Shown in pieces: positions 19,636-29,020 of a stretch of 64,000 nt of DNA. The notes beneath the pieces were generated by a model. That model was not told the origin of the DNA. It saw only the letters and a program-made list of their open reading frames with translations, and did no database searches. Every line of letters begins with the position of its first letter. The first letter of the stretch is position 1. Made by a program: the position numbers and the translations under genes. Source of the stretch: Planctomycetaceae bacterium (lineage in GTDB: Bacteria > Planctomycetota > Planctomycetia > Planctomycetales > Planctomycetaceae); the NCBI GenBank assembly GCA_019636285.1, contig JAHBXV010000006.1, forward strand, positions 1-64,000. Reading direction: 5' to 3'.

Positions 19636-20334
19636 TCAACTCGGTTCAGTGCTGTTAACGCGTCTCATCACAGGCCGGGGGCGCTTCAAGTCTTCCAGGA
19701 TTCGCTCGAATACGGGCTTCCCGTCAAGCTTGGCCGACAGCATCCCCTTGACGTTTTCCATCACGAACACCGCGGGCCAGTGGTCGGCGATAATCCTCAG
19801 ATACTCCCGGTAGAGCGACGAGCGGTGGTCGTCTTCGATCCGGTAGCCAGCCTTCCCCTTGTTCCGTGACCGGCCGACGACCGAGTAGGCCTGGCAGGGC
19901 GGTCCGCCGATCAGCACCCAGCGGCCGGCCGCGCCCCGGATGGCCGCGTCGATCCGCTGGAACAGCTCGCGGGGATCGTGTCCGGGGGCGCCGAGCTCGA
20001 ACTGTCGGGCTTCTTCGGCGGCCCGTTGCCACGCGTCGAACCAGCCCCTGTTTGCGGCCAGCAGGCGATCGGGGAACTCGGCGAGGGGGAATTCGCCGCG
20101 GAGCAGCTCATAGTACAACTCAGGGACGCTGTCCTTCTCAAACTGTCGGAAGAAGCTGCGGAGACGGAGCGTCTGCCAGGCCCACGGGTCTTTTTCGATG
20201 GAGAGGGCAATCTGAAATCCGGAACGACTCCGAGTGCTGATGCTTCCGGCGCGAGGGGGCGGAGTAAATGCGGAAAAACCTTCGCCCAGCCCTCCCGGCC
20301 CCGCAAACAGATCGATCACGGGAATCGTCAACAC
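19636..20334 (-). pseudogene. Truncated C5-cytosine DNA methyltransferase
   Basis: The 232 residues are the N-terminal half of a Dcm-like methylase: motif I IDLFAGPGGLGEGF (7-20), catalytic motif IV GGPPCQAYSVVG (143-154, Cys147) and motif VI ENVKG (193-197). The frame then ends after RRVNSTEPS; the target-recognition region and motifs VIII-X, needed for activity, are missing. Intact family members are usually well over 300 residues. No continuation is seen in other frames in the 135 nt before the HNH gene, so the 3' part was probably deleted. It starts divergently from the MFS gene. The insertion of about 90 residues between motifs I and IV is normal for some subgroups. It is classed as a pseudogene because the SAM-binding and catalytic motifs survive but the DNA-binding half does not. 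Confidence 0.85.
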
Positions 20335-20458
20335 CCCGCTCCTTCGGCCTCATCCACCCGGCTGCGAATCTCGTCAGGACGCTCCGCCACGGACGGTATC
20401 TCGAACGCCCCCGACAAGCAACGCCGGCCCTTCGCCGTTGACGCACCAGGGACGAAGG

Positions 20459-20477
20459 TTCAACCGGAATCAGCCCC
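20459..20477 (+). repeat. Dispersed 19-nt motif, copy 1
   Basis: TTCAACCGGAATCAGCCCC, found again with one mismatch at 45810-45828 in the region upstream of rho. Both copies are in non-coding DNA and on the same strand. It is likely a piece of a genome-wide dispersed repeat. Confidence 0.5.
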
Positions 20478-20517
20478 ACGCTCGCTCAACCCGAGTCTTG
20501 GAGAGGGGGCCGCAGGT

Positions 20518-20543
20518 CGTAACTTAGCCACGACCCAACGGGG
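20518..20543 (-). repeat. Dispersed 26-nt motif, copy 1
   Basis: Read on the minus strand the motif is CCCCGTTGGGTCGTGGCTAA followed by GTTACG. The + strand sequence at 59660-59685 matches it at 24 of 26 positions. Both lie between genes. The G/C run next to this copy can form a short hairpin. Confidence 0.6.
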
Positions 20544-20693
20544 GGGCTCCCCCACCTTCCTGCCGTGGCCGAAGCGCGGTCGCGAATTGCAACCGCCCGG
20601 TTGCCCCTTTAGACTCGGGGCTCATCGCTTGCGGACGGTTGACGTTCGCGCTGCTGCCCACGATCTCCCGCCGCCCGACAAGGACCACCCCGG

Positions 20694-22166
20694 ATGTCCG
20701 CAGCCCCGACGCCGCCCCCCCCGCAGAAGCTCACCGCTGTTGTCTGGCTCATCTGCATCATCGCCGCCATCGGCTTTGCCTTCGACATCTATGAACTGCT
20801 GATGCTGCCGCTGATTCTGCGGCCGGCCTTCCTTGAATTGACCGGCATCAAGCCGGGAACGCCCGAATTCGCGGAGATGTTCCCGTTCTGGCTGGGCCTC
20901 ATGTTCTATGTCCCGGCCTTCGCCGGGGGCCTGTTCGGCCTCTTGGGCGGCTACCTGACGGACAGACTCGGCCGCCGCCGCGTCTTGACCTGGAGCATCC
21001 TGCTTTACGCCTTCTCGGCGTTCTTCGCGGGCTTCTCGACCAACATGTGGATGCTCCTCGTCTTCCGCACGACCACGTTCATCGGCGTCTGTGTCGAGTT
21101 CGTCGCCGCCGTGGCCTGGCTGGCGGAACTCTTCCCCAATCCCACGCAGCGCGAGAAAGTGCTTGGATACACACAGGCTTTTTCGTCGATCGGCGGACTT
21201 CTGGTCGCCGTTGCCAACAGCCTGGCCATCGACCACGCGCACCGCTTCTGGGGTGTCGCCTTGCCCGGCTTTCTGGACGGCCTGGGGGATATCGCCAATC
21301 CGCACGCCCCCTGGCGCTACACGCTGATGTCCGGTCTGATTCCCGCGATCCCGCTCATCATCATCCGCCCGTTCCTGCCCGAGTCTCCCGCATGGTCGGC
21401 GAAGAAGGCGGCGGGGACTCTGAAGCGCCCCAGTTTCTCGGCTCTCTTCGCTCCCGAACTTCGCCGGACCACGATCATCACGACGATCATGTTCGCGTGC
21501 AGCTATGGCGCGGCGTTTGGGGCCATCCAGCAGATGCCGCAGATCGTGCCGGGGCTTGTCGACGTTCAGGCCGCAACCGCCGAAATGCCCCCGCCGAAAA
21601 AGAGCGATTTCATCCAGAAGACCGCGGCCGATTACACCAAGTCGCAGGAAGTGGGCGGGCTTGTCGGGCGATTCGCGCTGGCCATGCTGGCCGTGCAGAT
21701 CGTCAGCCGTCAGTCGCTCATTCGCCTCTTCCTGGTTCCGGGGCTGATCGCCATGCCGCTCATCTTCTACATGTTCGCCCAGGGCCAGAACACCACGCTG
21801 TTCAGCTTCGACGCGAGCTGGTCATTCATCTTCCACGAAGTCAAAGTTTCGTGGCTGGGGATTGGTATTTTCCTGGCCGGGTTCTTTACCGTGGCCCAGT
21901 TCAGCTTCTGGGGCAACTATCTGCCACGCGTCTATCCGGTCCACCTGCGCGGCACGGGCGAAAGCTTTGCCGCGAACATTGGCGGACGCATGTTCGGGAC
22001 GTCGTTCGCGGCGGTGAACGGCTTCATCGTGGCGTCTCTGGCCGGCGAGGGGGCGAACGTGCCGATGCTGGTCGCCTACGTCGCCGCCGCAATCGCCGCG
22101 GCGGTCTATCTGCTGAACCTGATCCTCTCGTTCTTCCTTCCCGAACCGGGACCGGAAGAAGAGTGA
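20694..22166 (+). CDS. MFS transporter
   Basis: A 490-residue integral membrane protein of the major facilitator superfamily. About 12 hydrophobic segments are seen, with the family loop motif GYLTDRLGRRRVL after TM2, and TM segments such as VVWLICIIAAIGFAFDIYEL near the N-terminus. A hydrophilic loop of roughly 55 residues after TM7 (PPPKKSDFIQKTAADYTKS) is longer than usual. The sequence resembles the sugar/metabolite:H+ symporter branch, but the substrate cannot be read. ATG 20694 is the natural start. The gene is divergent from the methylase remnant and converges on the DUF3891 gene with 16 nt between stops, so it marks the end of the defence island and the return to ordinary chromosomal content. 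Confidence 0.85.
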   Translation: MSAAPTPPPPQKLTAVVWLICIIAAIGFAFDIYELLMLPLILRPAFLELTGIKPGTPEFAEMFPFWLGLMFYVPAFAGGLFGLLGGYLTDRLGRRRVLTWSILLYAFSAFFAGFSTNMWMLLVFRTTTFIGVCVEFVAAVAWLAELFPNPTQREKVLGYTQAFSSIGGLLVAVANSLAIDHAHRFWGVALPGFLDGLGDIANPHAPWRYTLMSGLIPAIPLIIIRPFLPESPAWSAKKAAGTLKRPSFSALFAPELRRTTIITTIMFACSYGAAFGAIQQMPQIVPGLVDVQAATAEMPPPKKSDFIQKTAADYTKSQEVGGLVGRFALAMLAVQIVSRQSLIRLFLVPGLIAMPLIFYMFAQGQNTTLFSFDASWSFIFHEVKVSWLGIGIFLAGFFTVAQFSFWGNYLPRVYPVHLRGTGESFAANIGGRMFGTSFAAVNGFIVASLAGEGANVPMLVAYVAAAIAAAVYLLNLILSFFLPEPGPEEE

Positions 22167-22182
22167 TCGTCATCGGTTCTTG

Positions 22183-22968
22183 TTACGAACCGGCCAGTCG
22201 CCAGTCGATGTCGATCGTTTCGGCCGACAGCCAAGCCACGTCGAACGCTCGCGGACTCTCGAATGTCCGCGAGCCGAGTCGCCGGGCGGATGTTCGCAAG
22301 GTCAGCGTGTCCTGGAACAAGGGCCACGGGTGGAGCGTCGCTTGCCCGGTCGAGAACGTGTAGACAATCGGTCCCCAACCCGGCGATTCGAGCGGCATAT
22401 CGTCGCTCCCCGTGACGAGGCAGAGATTCAGACTGACGAGATCGAACCAGCGAATCGCCCGATAGCCGAACTCCAGGGCGTCCTTCGTCAGTCCATCCGC
22501 ATCTCCCTGCTGACGGATGATTTCCGTTTCAACTTCGTCGGCGAACTCCAGGAACAGCCTGCTGCATTCCTGCCGTTCGGTACTTTCCGGATGATGCCGG
22601 GCCGTCTGCCGGGCCAGGTGCGCGAAGTGCCGCGCGACCCAGATGGGAGCCGCCGGGTGATGCGGCTGAGCGTCGAACGCAGGTTTGTCGCGGCAGGCCA
22701 GCACGCTCTCGCGCCAGATAACGGTTGAGTCCTCCAGGCGCATGTCCGTGAAGCCGCGCAGTTCCCTCGTCGTTGGGTCCAGTTGGGGATCCCGGTCCCA
22801 GTCTTCCCAGCCATCGTCGTGGTGATGAACGGCCCGCACGATGTCGAGCCAAGCCACTCCGTCGGGGCAGGAGGGGGCTTGCCACGCCAGCGCCACCTCG
22901 GCCGCCAGTCGCGCATGGTCCCGCTGTGTGATGCACAGCCACTCGTTCCGGATCGAGCGCAGAATCAT
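22183..22968 (-). CDS. DUF3891 family protein
   Basis: A 261-residue cytoplasmic protein matching DUF3891 by its landmarks: ITQRDHARLAAEVALAW near the N-terminus, VRAVHHHDDGWEDWDRDP (about 44-61) with a His/Asp cluster that could bind metal, and the conserved RWFDLVSLNLC later on. The histidine-rich segment recalls HD-type phosphohydrolases, but no function is established for the family. ATG 22968 is used. It is followed on the same strand, upstream, by the DUF1501 gene 65 nt away, so the two may be co-transcribed. It converges with the MFS gene. Confidence 0.8.
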   Translation of the reverse strand: MILRSIRNEWLCITQRDHARLAAEVALAWQAPSCPDGVAWLDIVRAVHHHDDGWEDWDRDPQLDPTTRELRGFTDMRLEDSTVIWRESVLACRDKPAFDAQPHHPAAPIWVARHFAHLARQTARHHPESTERQECSRLFLEFADEVETEIIRQQGDADGLTKDALEFGYRAIRWFDLVSLNLCLVTGSDDMPLESPGWGPIVYTFSTGQATLHPWPLFQDTLTLRTSARRLGSRTFESPRAFDVAWLSAETIDIDWRLAGS

Positions 22969-23033
22969 TCGCGCGACTCCGGGAAACGTGTCGCATCAGC
23001 CGGCCAGCGTCAGTTGAGCAAGCCTGAGTTCGC

Positions 23034-24386
23034 TCACACAAGTTCGGAGATGACGTTCCGCTTTTCGACCACGTACTGCGGTCGTCCGGTGGGATCCTGG
23101 AGCGTGGTCGACTGGGGGTCGATCCCCAGGTTCTTATACAGCGTCGCCACGACTTCCTGCACATCGACCGGACGGTCGACCGCGAATTCTCCCAGCCGGT
23201 TCGTCGAACCAATCACCTGACCGGTGCGCATGCCGCCCCCGGCGAGCAGGGCGCTGTTGACCTGCGGCCAGTGGTCGCGGCCGGCTCCCTGGTTGATGCG
23301 CGGGGTTCGTCCAAATTCGCCCCAGACGACGACGGTCACGTCATCCAGCATGCCCCGTTCGTCGAGATCCTGGACGAGGACGGAAACCGCCTGGTCCAGT
23401 TTGCCGCCATGGTCGCGCACGAGGTCGAAATTCGCACCGTGGCTGTCCCAGCGGCCGAAGCTCAGCGTCACGCAGCGAACGCCTACTTCGACGAGGCGAC
23501 GAGCCATCAACAGATGGTCGTTGCAGGTCGGGGCGCCGTCGTACTGGTACTTGTAGGGTTTGCCGTCGCCATAGCGGGCGACGACAGCCGGGTCTTCCTT
23601 GGACAGGTCGAGCGCGTCCACCAATCGGCTGGAGGTGAGCACGCCAAACGCGGCCTGCGAAAACGCGTCCATCCCATCGAGCATGCCCGTGGTGTCGATA
23701 TCGCGACGCAGGCGGTCGAGCCCGGTCAGCAGTTGCCGGCGATCGCTGAGTCGATCCGCGGTGATGCCGTTCAATCGCAGGTCGCCCATTCCTTCGCCCT
23801 GCGGGCGGAAGGCCTGATACGCGGCCCCCAGAAATCCGGGCGCTCCCGGTTCCGACCATGGTGTATGACTGGTCTTGTCGGCCAGAGCCACGAAGGGCGG
23901 AACCGCCGGATCGACCGGACCCTGAAGTTTCGAGACGATCGCCCCGATGCTGGGACGCCCGCCGATCGACTGGCTGTCGCGTCGTGCCCAGCCCGACAGG
24001 CACTGATACGCATCGTGCGCGCCATCGTTGCCAACGACCGAACGGATGAACGCAAACTTGTCCGCCATCGCGGCGATTTTGGGGAAGCACTCGCCGATCT
24101 GAATGCCGGCCACGTTCGTGGCGATCGGGCTGAACTCCCCGCGGATCTCGCTCGGCGCTTCGGTCTTGATGTCCCACATGTCCTGGTGAGGGGGGCCGCC
24201 GCCCAGGAAAATGTTGATGACGGCTTTATGCGACGACCGCGTTCCCTGCGCGGCTTCGGCACGCAACACGTCGGCCAGCGACAAGCTGGCCGCGCCGCCA
24301 AAGGCAAAGCCGCCAATCTTCAGGAAAGATCGCCGCGAGACGCCGTCGCAATCGCGCTTCAGTCGTGGTCCCAGGAGATCGATCAT
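23034..24386 (-). CDS. DUF1501 protein with Tat signal
   Basis: A 450-residue exported protein of the DUF1501 family, which has a sulfatase/alkaline-phosphatase-like fold and is hugely expanded in planctomycetes. The twin-arginine signal [19 protein letters not shown] lies at about residues 16-34, with a likely cut after AEAA. Family landmarks are [53 protein letters not shown] and [17 protein letters not shown] 24386 is preferred because it puts the Tat motif near the N-terminus; an upstream frame extends to 24449 without signal features. These proteins usually pair with a PSCyt1/DUF1553 gene, as at 59,785-64,000; here the partner is absent and DUF3891 follows. Function is unknown. Confidence 0.9.
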   Translation of the reverse strand: MIDLLGPRLKRDCDGVSRRSFLKIGGFAFGGAASLSLADVLRAEAAQGTRSSHKAVINIFLGGGPPHQDMWDIKTEAPSEIRGEFSPIATNVAGIQIGECFPKIAAMADKFAFIRSVVGNDGAHDAYQCLSGWARRDSQSIGGRPSIGAIVSKLQGPVDPAVPPFVALADKTSHTPWSEPGAPGFLGAAYQAFRPQGEGMGDLRLNGITADRLSDRRQLLTGLDRLRRDIDTTGMLDGMDAFSQAAFGVLTSSRLVDALDLSKEDPAVVARYGDGKPYKYQYDGAPTCNDHLLMARRLVEVGVRCVTLSFGRWDSHGANFDLVRDHGGKLDQAVSVLVQDLDERGMLDDVTVVVWGEFGRTPRINQGAGRDHWPQVNSALLAGGGMRTGQVIGSTNRLGEFAVDRPVDVQEVVATLYKNLGIDPQSTTLQDPTGRPQYVVEKRNVISELV

Positions 24387-24863
24387 GCTCTTCAACCCTC
24401 GCGAGGCTTCCAACCCAACGAACTCGGTGATCGTCGATCGCCGAGGCAAGAATTCAACCGATATTGATATGTTCGACTGTAACGTCCAATCCCGCCAATC
24501 GTCAAGGGGGTCGGTTAGTGTGTTAGTGTTCTTTTGAGTTCTATTTTATTGCCAATCGGAGACCCTTCGCCAGTGGCGAGAAATCAGCGGCAGTCTGGCA
24601 GTCGTCGGCACGGTGGGCAAAAATCGACGAGGTCGTCGCGGCGAGCATGGCGGTGCTCGCGGGGCGCGTCATAATGACTTCGGCCTCGCGACTCATTCGT
24701 TCCTTTCAGTCCCACCTTCCCGAGGGACTTCCGGAACACCGCCAAACATCTCGAATGACCAGTCGGGCCATTTCACGCCTATCAGATCGACACCACTTGA
24801 CGCGTTCGGGCTGACAGCGCTGCAATGTCGCGTAAACGCCTGTTCTCGGAGGGGCACTCAATA
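24387..24863. other. Divergent promoter region, DUF1501 / Ser-Thr kinase
   Basis: The 477 nt hold no gene. The part at 24,500-24,560 is markedly AT-rich for this genome (GTTAGTGTGTTAGTGTTC and TTCTATTTTATTGCC). A candidate promoter for the DUF1501 gene is listed separately. Nothing repeat-like stands out. Confidence 0.5.
24477..24505 (-). promoter_or_regulatory. Candidate sigma-70-type promoter for the DUF1501 gene
   Basis: On the minus strand TTGACG (24505-24500) and TTACAG (24482-24477) are separated by 17 nt. The predicted start of transcription is near 24470, about 85 nt before the ATG at 24386. The -35 is good and the -10 weak. Confidence 0.35.
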
Positions 24864-26495
24864 ATGGCCGAACAGCCGACCTCATCCGGGCGACCGACCG
24901 GAGCCGCCAAGCCCCCGGCTTCTCCGACCGATCCCTCGCTCGATGCGACCGTGGTCCCCCCGGAAGCGGTCTCCCCGGGAGCCAATGCCGGGAAGCCGTC
25001 ATCCGCTTCAACGAATGCCGCGGTCGCCGCCGAGACGACTCCCGACAAAGGGGGTAAGTCGATCAAGCAGTTGGGCGACTTCAAACTGGTGCGCCGTCTG
25101 GGCAAGGGAGGGATGGGAGAAGTCTTCCTCGCGCAGCAGATCAGTCTGGACCGCCCCGCCGCCGTCAAGCTGATGTCAAAACAACTCGCCGCCCGCGAGG
25201 ACTTCGTGAAGCGTTTCTATCGCGAAGCGCGCTCGATGGCGAAGATGGATCATCCCAACGCGGTGCGTGTCTATGCCGTCGACCAGGATCACGGTCTGTA
25301 TTACGTGGCCATGGAGTACGTCGACGGCCAGAGCATGCAGAAATGGCTCGATCAGTTGGGAAAACTGAGCGTTGGCGACGCCCTGCATGTCATCCTGCGG
25401 AGCGCCGAAGCGCTTCGCGAAGCCCATTCACGGAACATGGTCCATCGCGACATCAAGCCCGACAACATCATGCTGACCGCCAAGGGGCAGGTGAAAGTCG
25501 CCGACTTCGGTCTTGCCAAGGCGCTCGATGAAGAAGAGATGTCGATGACCGCCTCTGGCACCGGCTTGGGCACCCCGTATTACATGGCCCCCGAGCAGGC
25601 GCGGAATGCCAAGCACGTCGACGGACGGTCGGACATCTATGCCCTGGGCGTGACGCTCTACCACTTCCTCACGGGAAAGCTCCCCTTCGAGGGGAGCTCC
25701 GCCTACGAGATCATCACGGCGAAGGAACAGGGCAAATCGGTCCCCGCCCGCAAGCTCAACCACGACGTGACCGAGCGGCTGGACCTGATTCTCGAAAAGA
25801 TGATCGCCCCCAAACCCGATCACCGATTCCAGAACCTGGATGAAGTGATTCAACAGTTGAGCGGATTGGGCCTCGCCTCGCCATCGCTCGGGTTCATCGA
25901 TCACCCCGACAAAGTGGTTGTCGGAGTCGCGGCGCCTCAGCGAACGACTCCTCGCGCGGGGCAGCCCGCCCGAGCCACCGCGCCGACCGGCGCGGCGCCA
26001 GCCCCGGAGGCTCCTTCGACACCCGATCGCTGGCAGATTCAGTTCATCGACGCGGCAAAGAAGCCGGTCATCTTCCAGTGGTCGACCGATCAAGTTGTTA
26101 AAGCCCTGCGATCGGGGCAACTTCCCCCGTCAGGAAAGGCCCGCAAGACCCCAGGAGATCCCTATCTCCCACTGGCTCACTTTCCGGAGTTCAAGCAGAC
26201 GGTCCAGGGGCTGCTTATCAAGTCGAAAGCCGACCAGAAGGCCGGCGACATGAAGACGATGTACGCCAAGCTGGATAAACAGGAGCGATGGCGCAAAACA
26301 GTCAAAAAATTCCAGGGCTTCTTTTCCGGCGTCATGGGACTGGTCAGTCTGGTTGTCTACCTGGCGGTCATCGCGGGAGTCTGTGCCGGGGTCTACTTTG
26401 CTTGGCCGTATGTGTTTAAGACGGTAAAGGATCAGGTTCCGCTCAATTCCGCCCCGGCTGCCGCCGAACAATCCAGTCAGGCGACCACGCCCTGA
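24864..26495 (+). CDS. Membrane-anchored Ser/Thr protein kinase
   Basis: A 543-residue Hanks-type kinase. A Pro/Ala/Thr-rich N-terminus (1-65) leads into the kinase domain (about 70-340): glycine loop LGKGGMGEV (79-87), Lys102, Glu121, catalytic HRDIKPDN (194-201), DFG (214-216) and the activation segment ending GTPYYMAPEQ. All catalytic residues are present. A GYF_2/DUF4339-like segment (WQIQFIDAAKKPVIFQW) follows at about 395-455, and one membrane helix lies near residue 500-525 (GLVSLVVYLAVIAGVCAGVY), so the kinase is cytoplasmic and tail-anchored. ATG 24864 follows a strong CGGAGGGGC site; an upstream frame from 24825 adds 13 residues of no known kind. The hydrolase-fold gene starts 98 nt downstream. 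Targets are unknown. Confidence 0.92.
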   Translation: MAEQPTSSGRPTGAAKPPASPTDPSLDATVVPPEAVSPGANAGKPSSASTNAAVAAETTPDKGGKSIKQLGDFKLVRRLGKGGMGEVFLAQQISLDRPAAVKLMSKQLAAREDFVKRFYREARSMAKMDHPNAVRVYAVDQDHGLYYVAMEYVDGQSMQKWLDQLGKLSVGDALHVILRSAEALREAHSRNMVHRDIKPDNIMLTAKGQVKVADFGLAKALDEEEMSMTASGTGLGTPYYMAPEQARNAKHVDGRSDIYALGVTLYHFLTGKLPFEGSSAYEIITAKEQGKSVPARKLNHDVTERLDLILEKMIAPKPDHRFQNLDEVIQQLSGLGLASPSLGFIDHPDKVVVGVAAPQRTTPRAGQPARATAPTGAAPAPEAPSTPDRWQIQFIDAAKKPVIFQWSTDQVVKALRSGQLPPSGKARKTPGDPYLPLAHFPEFKQTVQGLLIKSKADQKAGDMKTMYAKLDKQERWRKTVKKFQGFFSGVMGLVSLVVYLAVIAGVCAGVYFAWPYVFKTVKDQVPLNSAPAAAEQSSQATTP

Positions 26496-26593
26496 AGTCA
26501 TGGCGATTGGCAGCGGGACAGCCGTTTTAGAACAGACGTCCCGTTTGGCGTTTGAAGGGCTGAGGCAGGTTTCCGCACGGGGAGTCGAGTCAC

Positions 26594-28966
26594 ATGCGGA
26601 ACGCCAGCAACAGGTTGCCGGGCATGCGTCCTCGTCCCACGCGACTGGTTCTCATGGCCTCTGGGCTGGTGCTCGCCCTCGGGTTGGCCGCGCGCGCTGG
26701 CGAAGTCCGCCTCAAGAACGGGATGCGAATTACCGGACAGGTGCGACCGCTCCAAAGTCTGTCGGCCGGCGCGGTTAATCGCGGCCCCACGACGCTCTAT
26801 CCGGTCGTGCTGGTCGATTCCGGCTGGAGACGAGTGTTCGTCCCGCATCGGCAAGTAACGGCCGATGGGCTCGATCTGACGGCAGGAATGATGGCCAAGG
26901 GCCAACGTTCGCCGGAAGTTTTCAACATCGATCAGCAGAAGCGGGGTTCGGGGCTCACCATCTCGCAGGTGGGCCTCATGTCGTTTGTCGATGCGTGGAG
27001 CGAATATGGCCGCCGCCGCGTGACGCTGCAATCGGCTCGCGGTCCCATCGACATCGTGCAGGGGATCACGCGGATCGCCCCCGATCATGTCTGGATCACC
27101 AGCCTGACGCACGACTGGCAATTCGGGCAGTCGCTGTCTTCGATCTCGCCCATCACGATCGAGCAGATCCTTCGTCGGCAGATCGATGCCCACGAACCGA
27201 ACGACCGGCTGGCCCTGGCCCGCTTCTTTCTGGAAGCGGAATACTACCCGCAGGCGTTTCGCGAACTCGACGCGATTTCGAGCGACTTCAGCGGGCTGAA
27301 CGATCGTGTGTCCGCCGTGCGGACCGAACTGGCTCAGCTTTTTGGCGATCAATTGATGGAAGAACTCGATCGACGCCGGGCCGCGGGCCAGCGCCAACTG
27401 ACCCGGTCGGTCGCGCGTTCGCTGGCGGGTCAGCCCTTCGGCCCTGTCGTCGCCGCCCGCGTCGACCAGTTGCTGGCCGAACTGGATGCGGACGAACAGA
27501 AGATCGAAATGGTGCGGCTGCAACTGGGTGAGTTGCAGGCAAAGTTGACCAAGCCTGAAGAGATCGAACAGGTCTCCGCAATTCGAGTGGTCCTGAGCGA
27601 AGAGCTCTCGCCCGCCGGGCTCCCGCGACTGCAACCGTTTCTGCAAGTGCTGGACGACTCCGGTGTCGATCCAGACGAAAAACTGGCACTCGCGCTTTCG
27701 GGGTGGGTTGTCGGCTCGGCCGGCGCGGTCACGGAGCTTTCCACCGCGATCTCGTTCTGGGAGCTACGTCGGCTGGCCGTCGAATACCTGCGTTCGGGCG
27801 ATCCAAGCTGGCTTGAATCATTGCCGCGACTCGAAGGCGTCGGTCCTAGAACCGTTTTGGCTGCCGCCAGTCGTCTGCCCTTGCCGCTGGAGCCGGCCTC
27901 GAAAGCAACCGGCGAGCCGTTTCGCGTGGAGGTGCCGAGCGATGGGACCGCATCGAACCCCATCGCGTACTGGGTGCTGCTGCCTCCCGAGTATGATCCG
28001 CAAGTCGATTATCCCTGCGTCGTCACGCTCAATCCTCCCGAACGGACGCCCGAAGAGATGACTCGCTTCTGGGGCGGTTCGGTCGATCAGCCGGGCCTGG
28101 CCCAGCGACAGGGATACATCGTCGTGGCCCCCGAACATGCCGCCGAGCGAACCGACGCCTATCGCTACGACGTCGGCACGCATGAGCGCGTGCTGGGGGC
28201 CGTCACGCACGCCCGGCGAATGTATCGCATCGATTCCGACCGGATTTATCTCTCGGGACATGGCCTCGGTGGCGATGCCGCCGTCGATCTGGGCGTGTCT
28301 CACCCAGGGTGGTTTGCCGGCGTGATCCCCATCAATGCGACGATCGACCATTACGTGAAATATTATCGCGATCAGGCACGTTATGTGTCGTGGTATTTCG
28401 TGTTCGGGGAGCGGGCCGCGCGGCCCAACGGGGATCCGATCTTCGCGTCCAACAGAAGCTATTTCGACGGGATGTTCGTCAGCGGGGCAGCCCATGACGT
28501 GATCTGCGTCGAGTATCCTGGCCGAGGAACCGATCTCTTTCCCGACGAACTCCCGCGAATTTTCGACTGGATGGCGCTGCACCGCCGCCCCCCGCCGCAG
28601 GTCGAGTTTGCCTGCCGCAGCCTGCGCCGAACCGATTCCCGATATTTCTGGCTGTCGGCACCCGATCTACCGGACTTTCCGAACATCGTGGTTCCGGCTG
28701 GAGAACGCCGCACGGCGACGCCCGCGGCCATCGAGGGGAAAATCACTCCCGGCAACACGATCTACATCAAATCTCCCTCGCGGCGGCACGTGCTGCACCT
28801 GTCCGATGGACAGGTTTCCGAAGAGTCCCGCGTGACCGTTCGCCTCGGCGACCGCCAGGTCTTTCGGGACTTCGTCGCTCCGGATCCCGATTCAATTCTG
28901 GGCGAACTTCGGGCGACGGGTGACCGGCAGCGGATCGCCGCGTATCGTATCATCGTGGGAGACTGA
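26594..28966 (+). CDS. Secreted alpha/beta-hydrolase-fold protein lacking the nucleophile Ser
   Basis: A 790-residue exported protein. Residues about 12-35 form a signal peptide (LVLMASGLVLALGLAARAG). Residues 36-440 are a helical region, including HEPNDRLALARFFLEAEYYP, which looks like a TPR-like repeat, and part of it may be coiled coil. From about 445 an esterase/PHB-depolymerase-like hydrolase domain begins (YWVLLPPEYDP, YPCVVTLNPPE, GYIVVAPEHA). The nucleophile elbow reads SGHGLGGDAA (554-563) where active enzymes have G-x-S-x-G; Gly557 replaces the serine. The domain is therefore probably non-catalytic, or uses another residue. ATG 26594 is used. It may be co-transcribed with the kinase, 98 nt upstream. 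The precise role is unknown. Confidence 0.7.
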   Translation: MRNASNRLPGMRPRPTRLVLMASGLVLALGLAARAGEVRLKNGMRITGQVRPLQSLSAGAVNRGPTTLYPVVLVDSGWRRVFVPHRQVTADGLDLTAGMMAKGQRSPEVFNIDQQKRGSGLTISQVGLMSFVDAWSEYGRRRVTLQSARGPIDIVQGITRIAPDHVWITSLTHDWQFGQSLSSISPITIEQILRRQIDAHEPNDRLALARFFLEAEYYPQAFRELDAISSDFSGLNDRVSAVRTELAQLFGDQLMEELDRRRAAGQRQLTRSVARSLAGQPFGPVVAARVDQLLAELDADEQKIEMVRLQLGELQAKLTKPEEIEQVSAIRVVLSEELSPAGLPRLQPFLQVLDDSGVDPDEKLALALSGWVVGSAGAVTELSTAISFWELRRLAVEYLRSGDPSWLESLPRLEGVGPRTVLAAASRLPLPLEPASKATGEPFRVEVPSDGTASNPIAYWVLLPPEYDPQVDYPCVVTLNPPERTPEEMTRFWGGSVDQPGLAQRQGYIVVAPEHAAERTDAYRYDVGTHERVLGAVTHARRMYRIDSDRIYLSGHGLGGDAAVDLGVSHPGWFAGVIPINATIDHYVKYYRDQARYVSWYFVFGERAARPNGDPIFASNRSYFDGMFVSGAAHDVICVEYPGRGTDLFPDELPRIFDWMALHRRPPPQVEFACRSLRRTDSRYFWLSAPDLPDFPNIVVPAGERRTATPAAIEGKITPGNTIYIKSPSRRHVLHLSDGQVSEESRVTVRLGDRQVFRDFVAPDPDSILGELRATGDRQRIAAYRIIVGD

Positions 28967-29020
28967 CCCGGCCGATTCCGTGATGTCGTTCGGCGTTCCT
29001 GGTTTTTTATCTTTTGTTTC

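Larger units (their letters stand above)
20335..20693. other. Divergent intergenic region with two dispersed repeats
   Basis: The 359 nt between the methylase remnant and the MFS gene hold no gene. They contain two short motifs found again elsewhere in the window (20459-20477 and 20518-20543) and a G7 run followed by CTCCCCC that can form a hairpin. Promoters for the two divergent genes must lie here, but no clear -35/-10 pair stands out. Confidence 0.55.
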
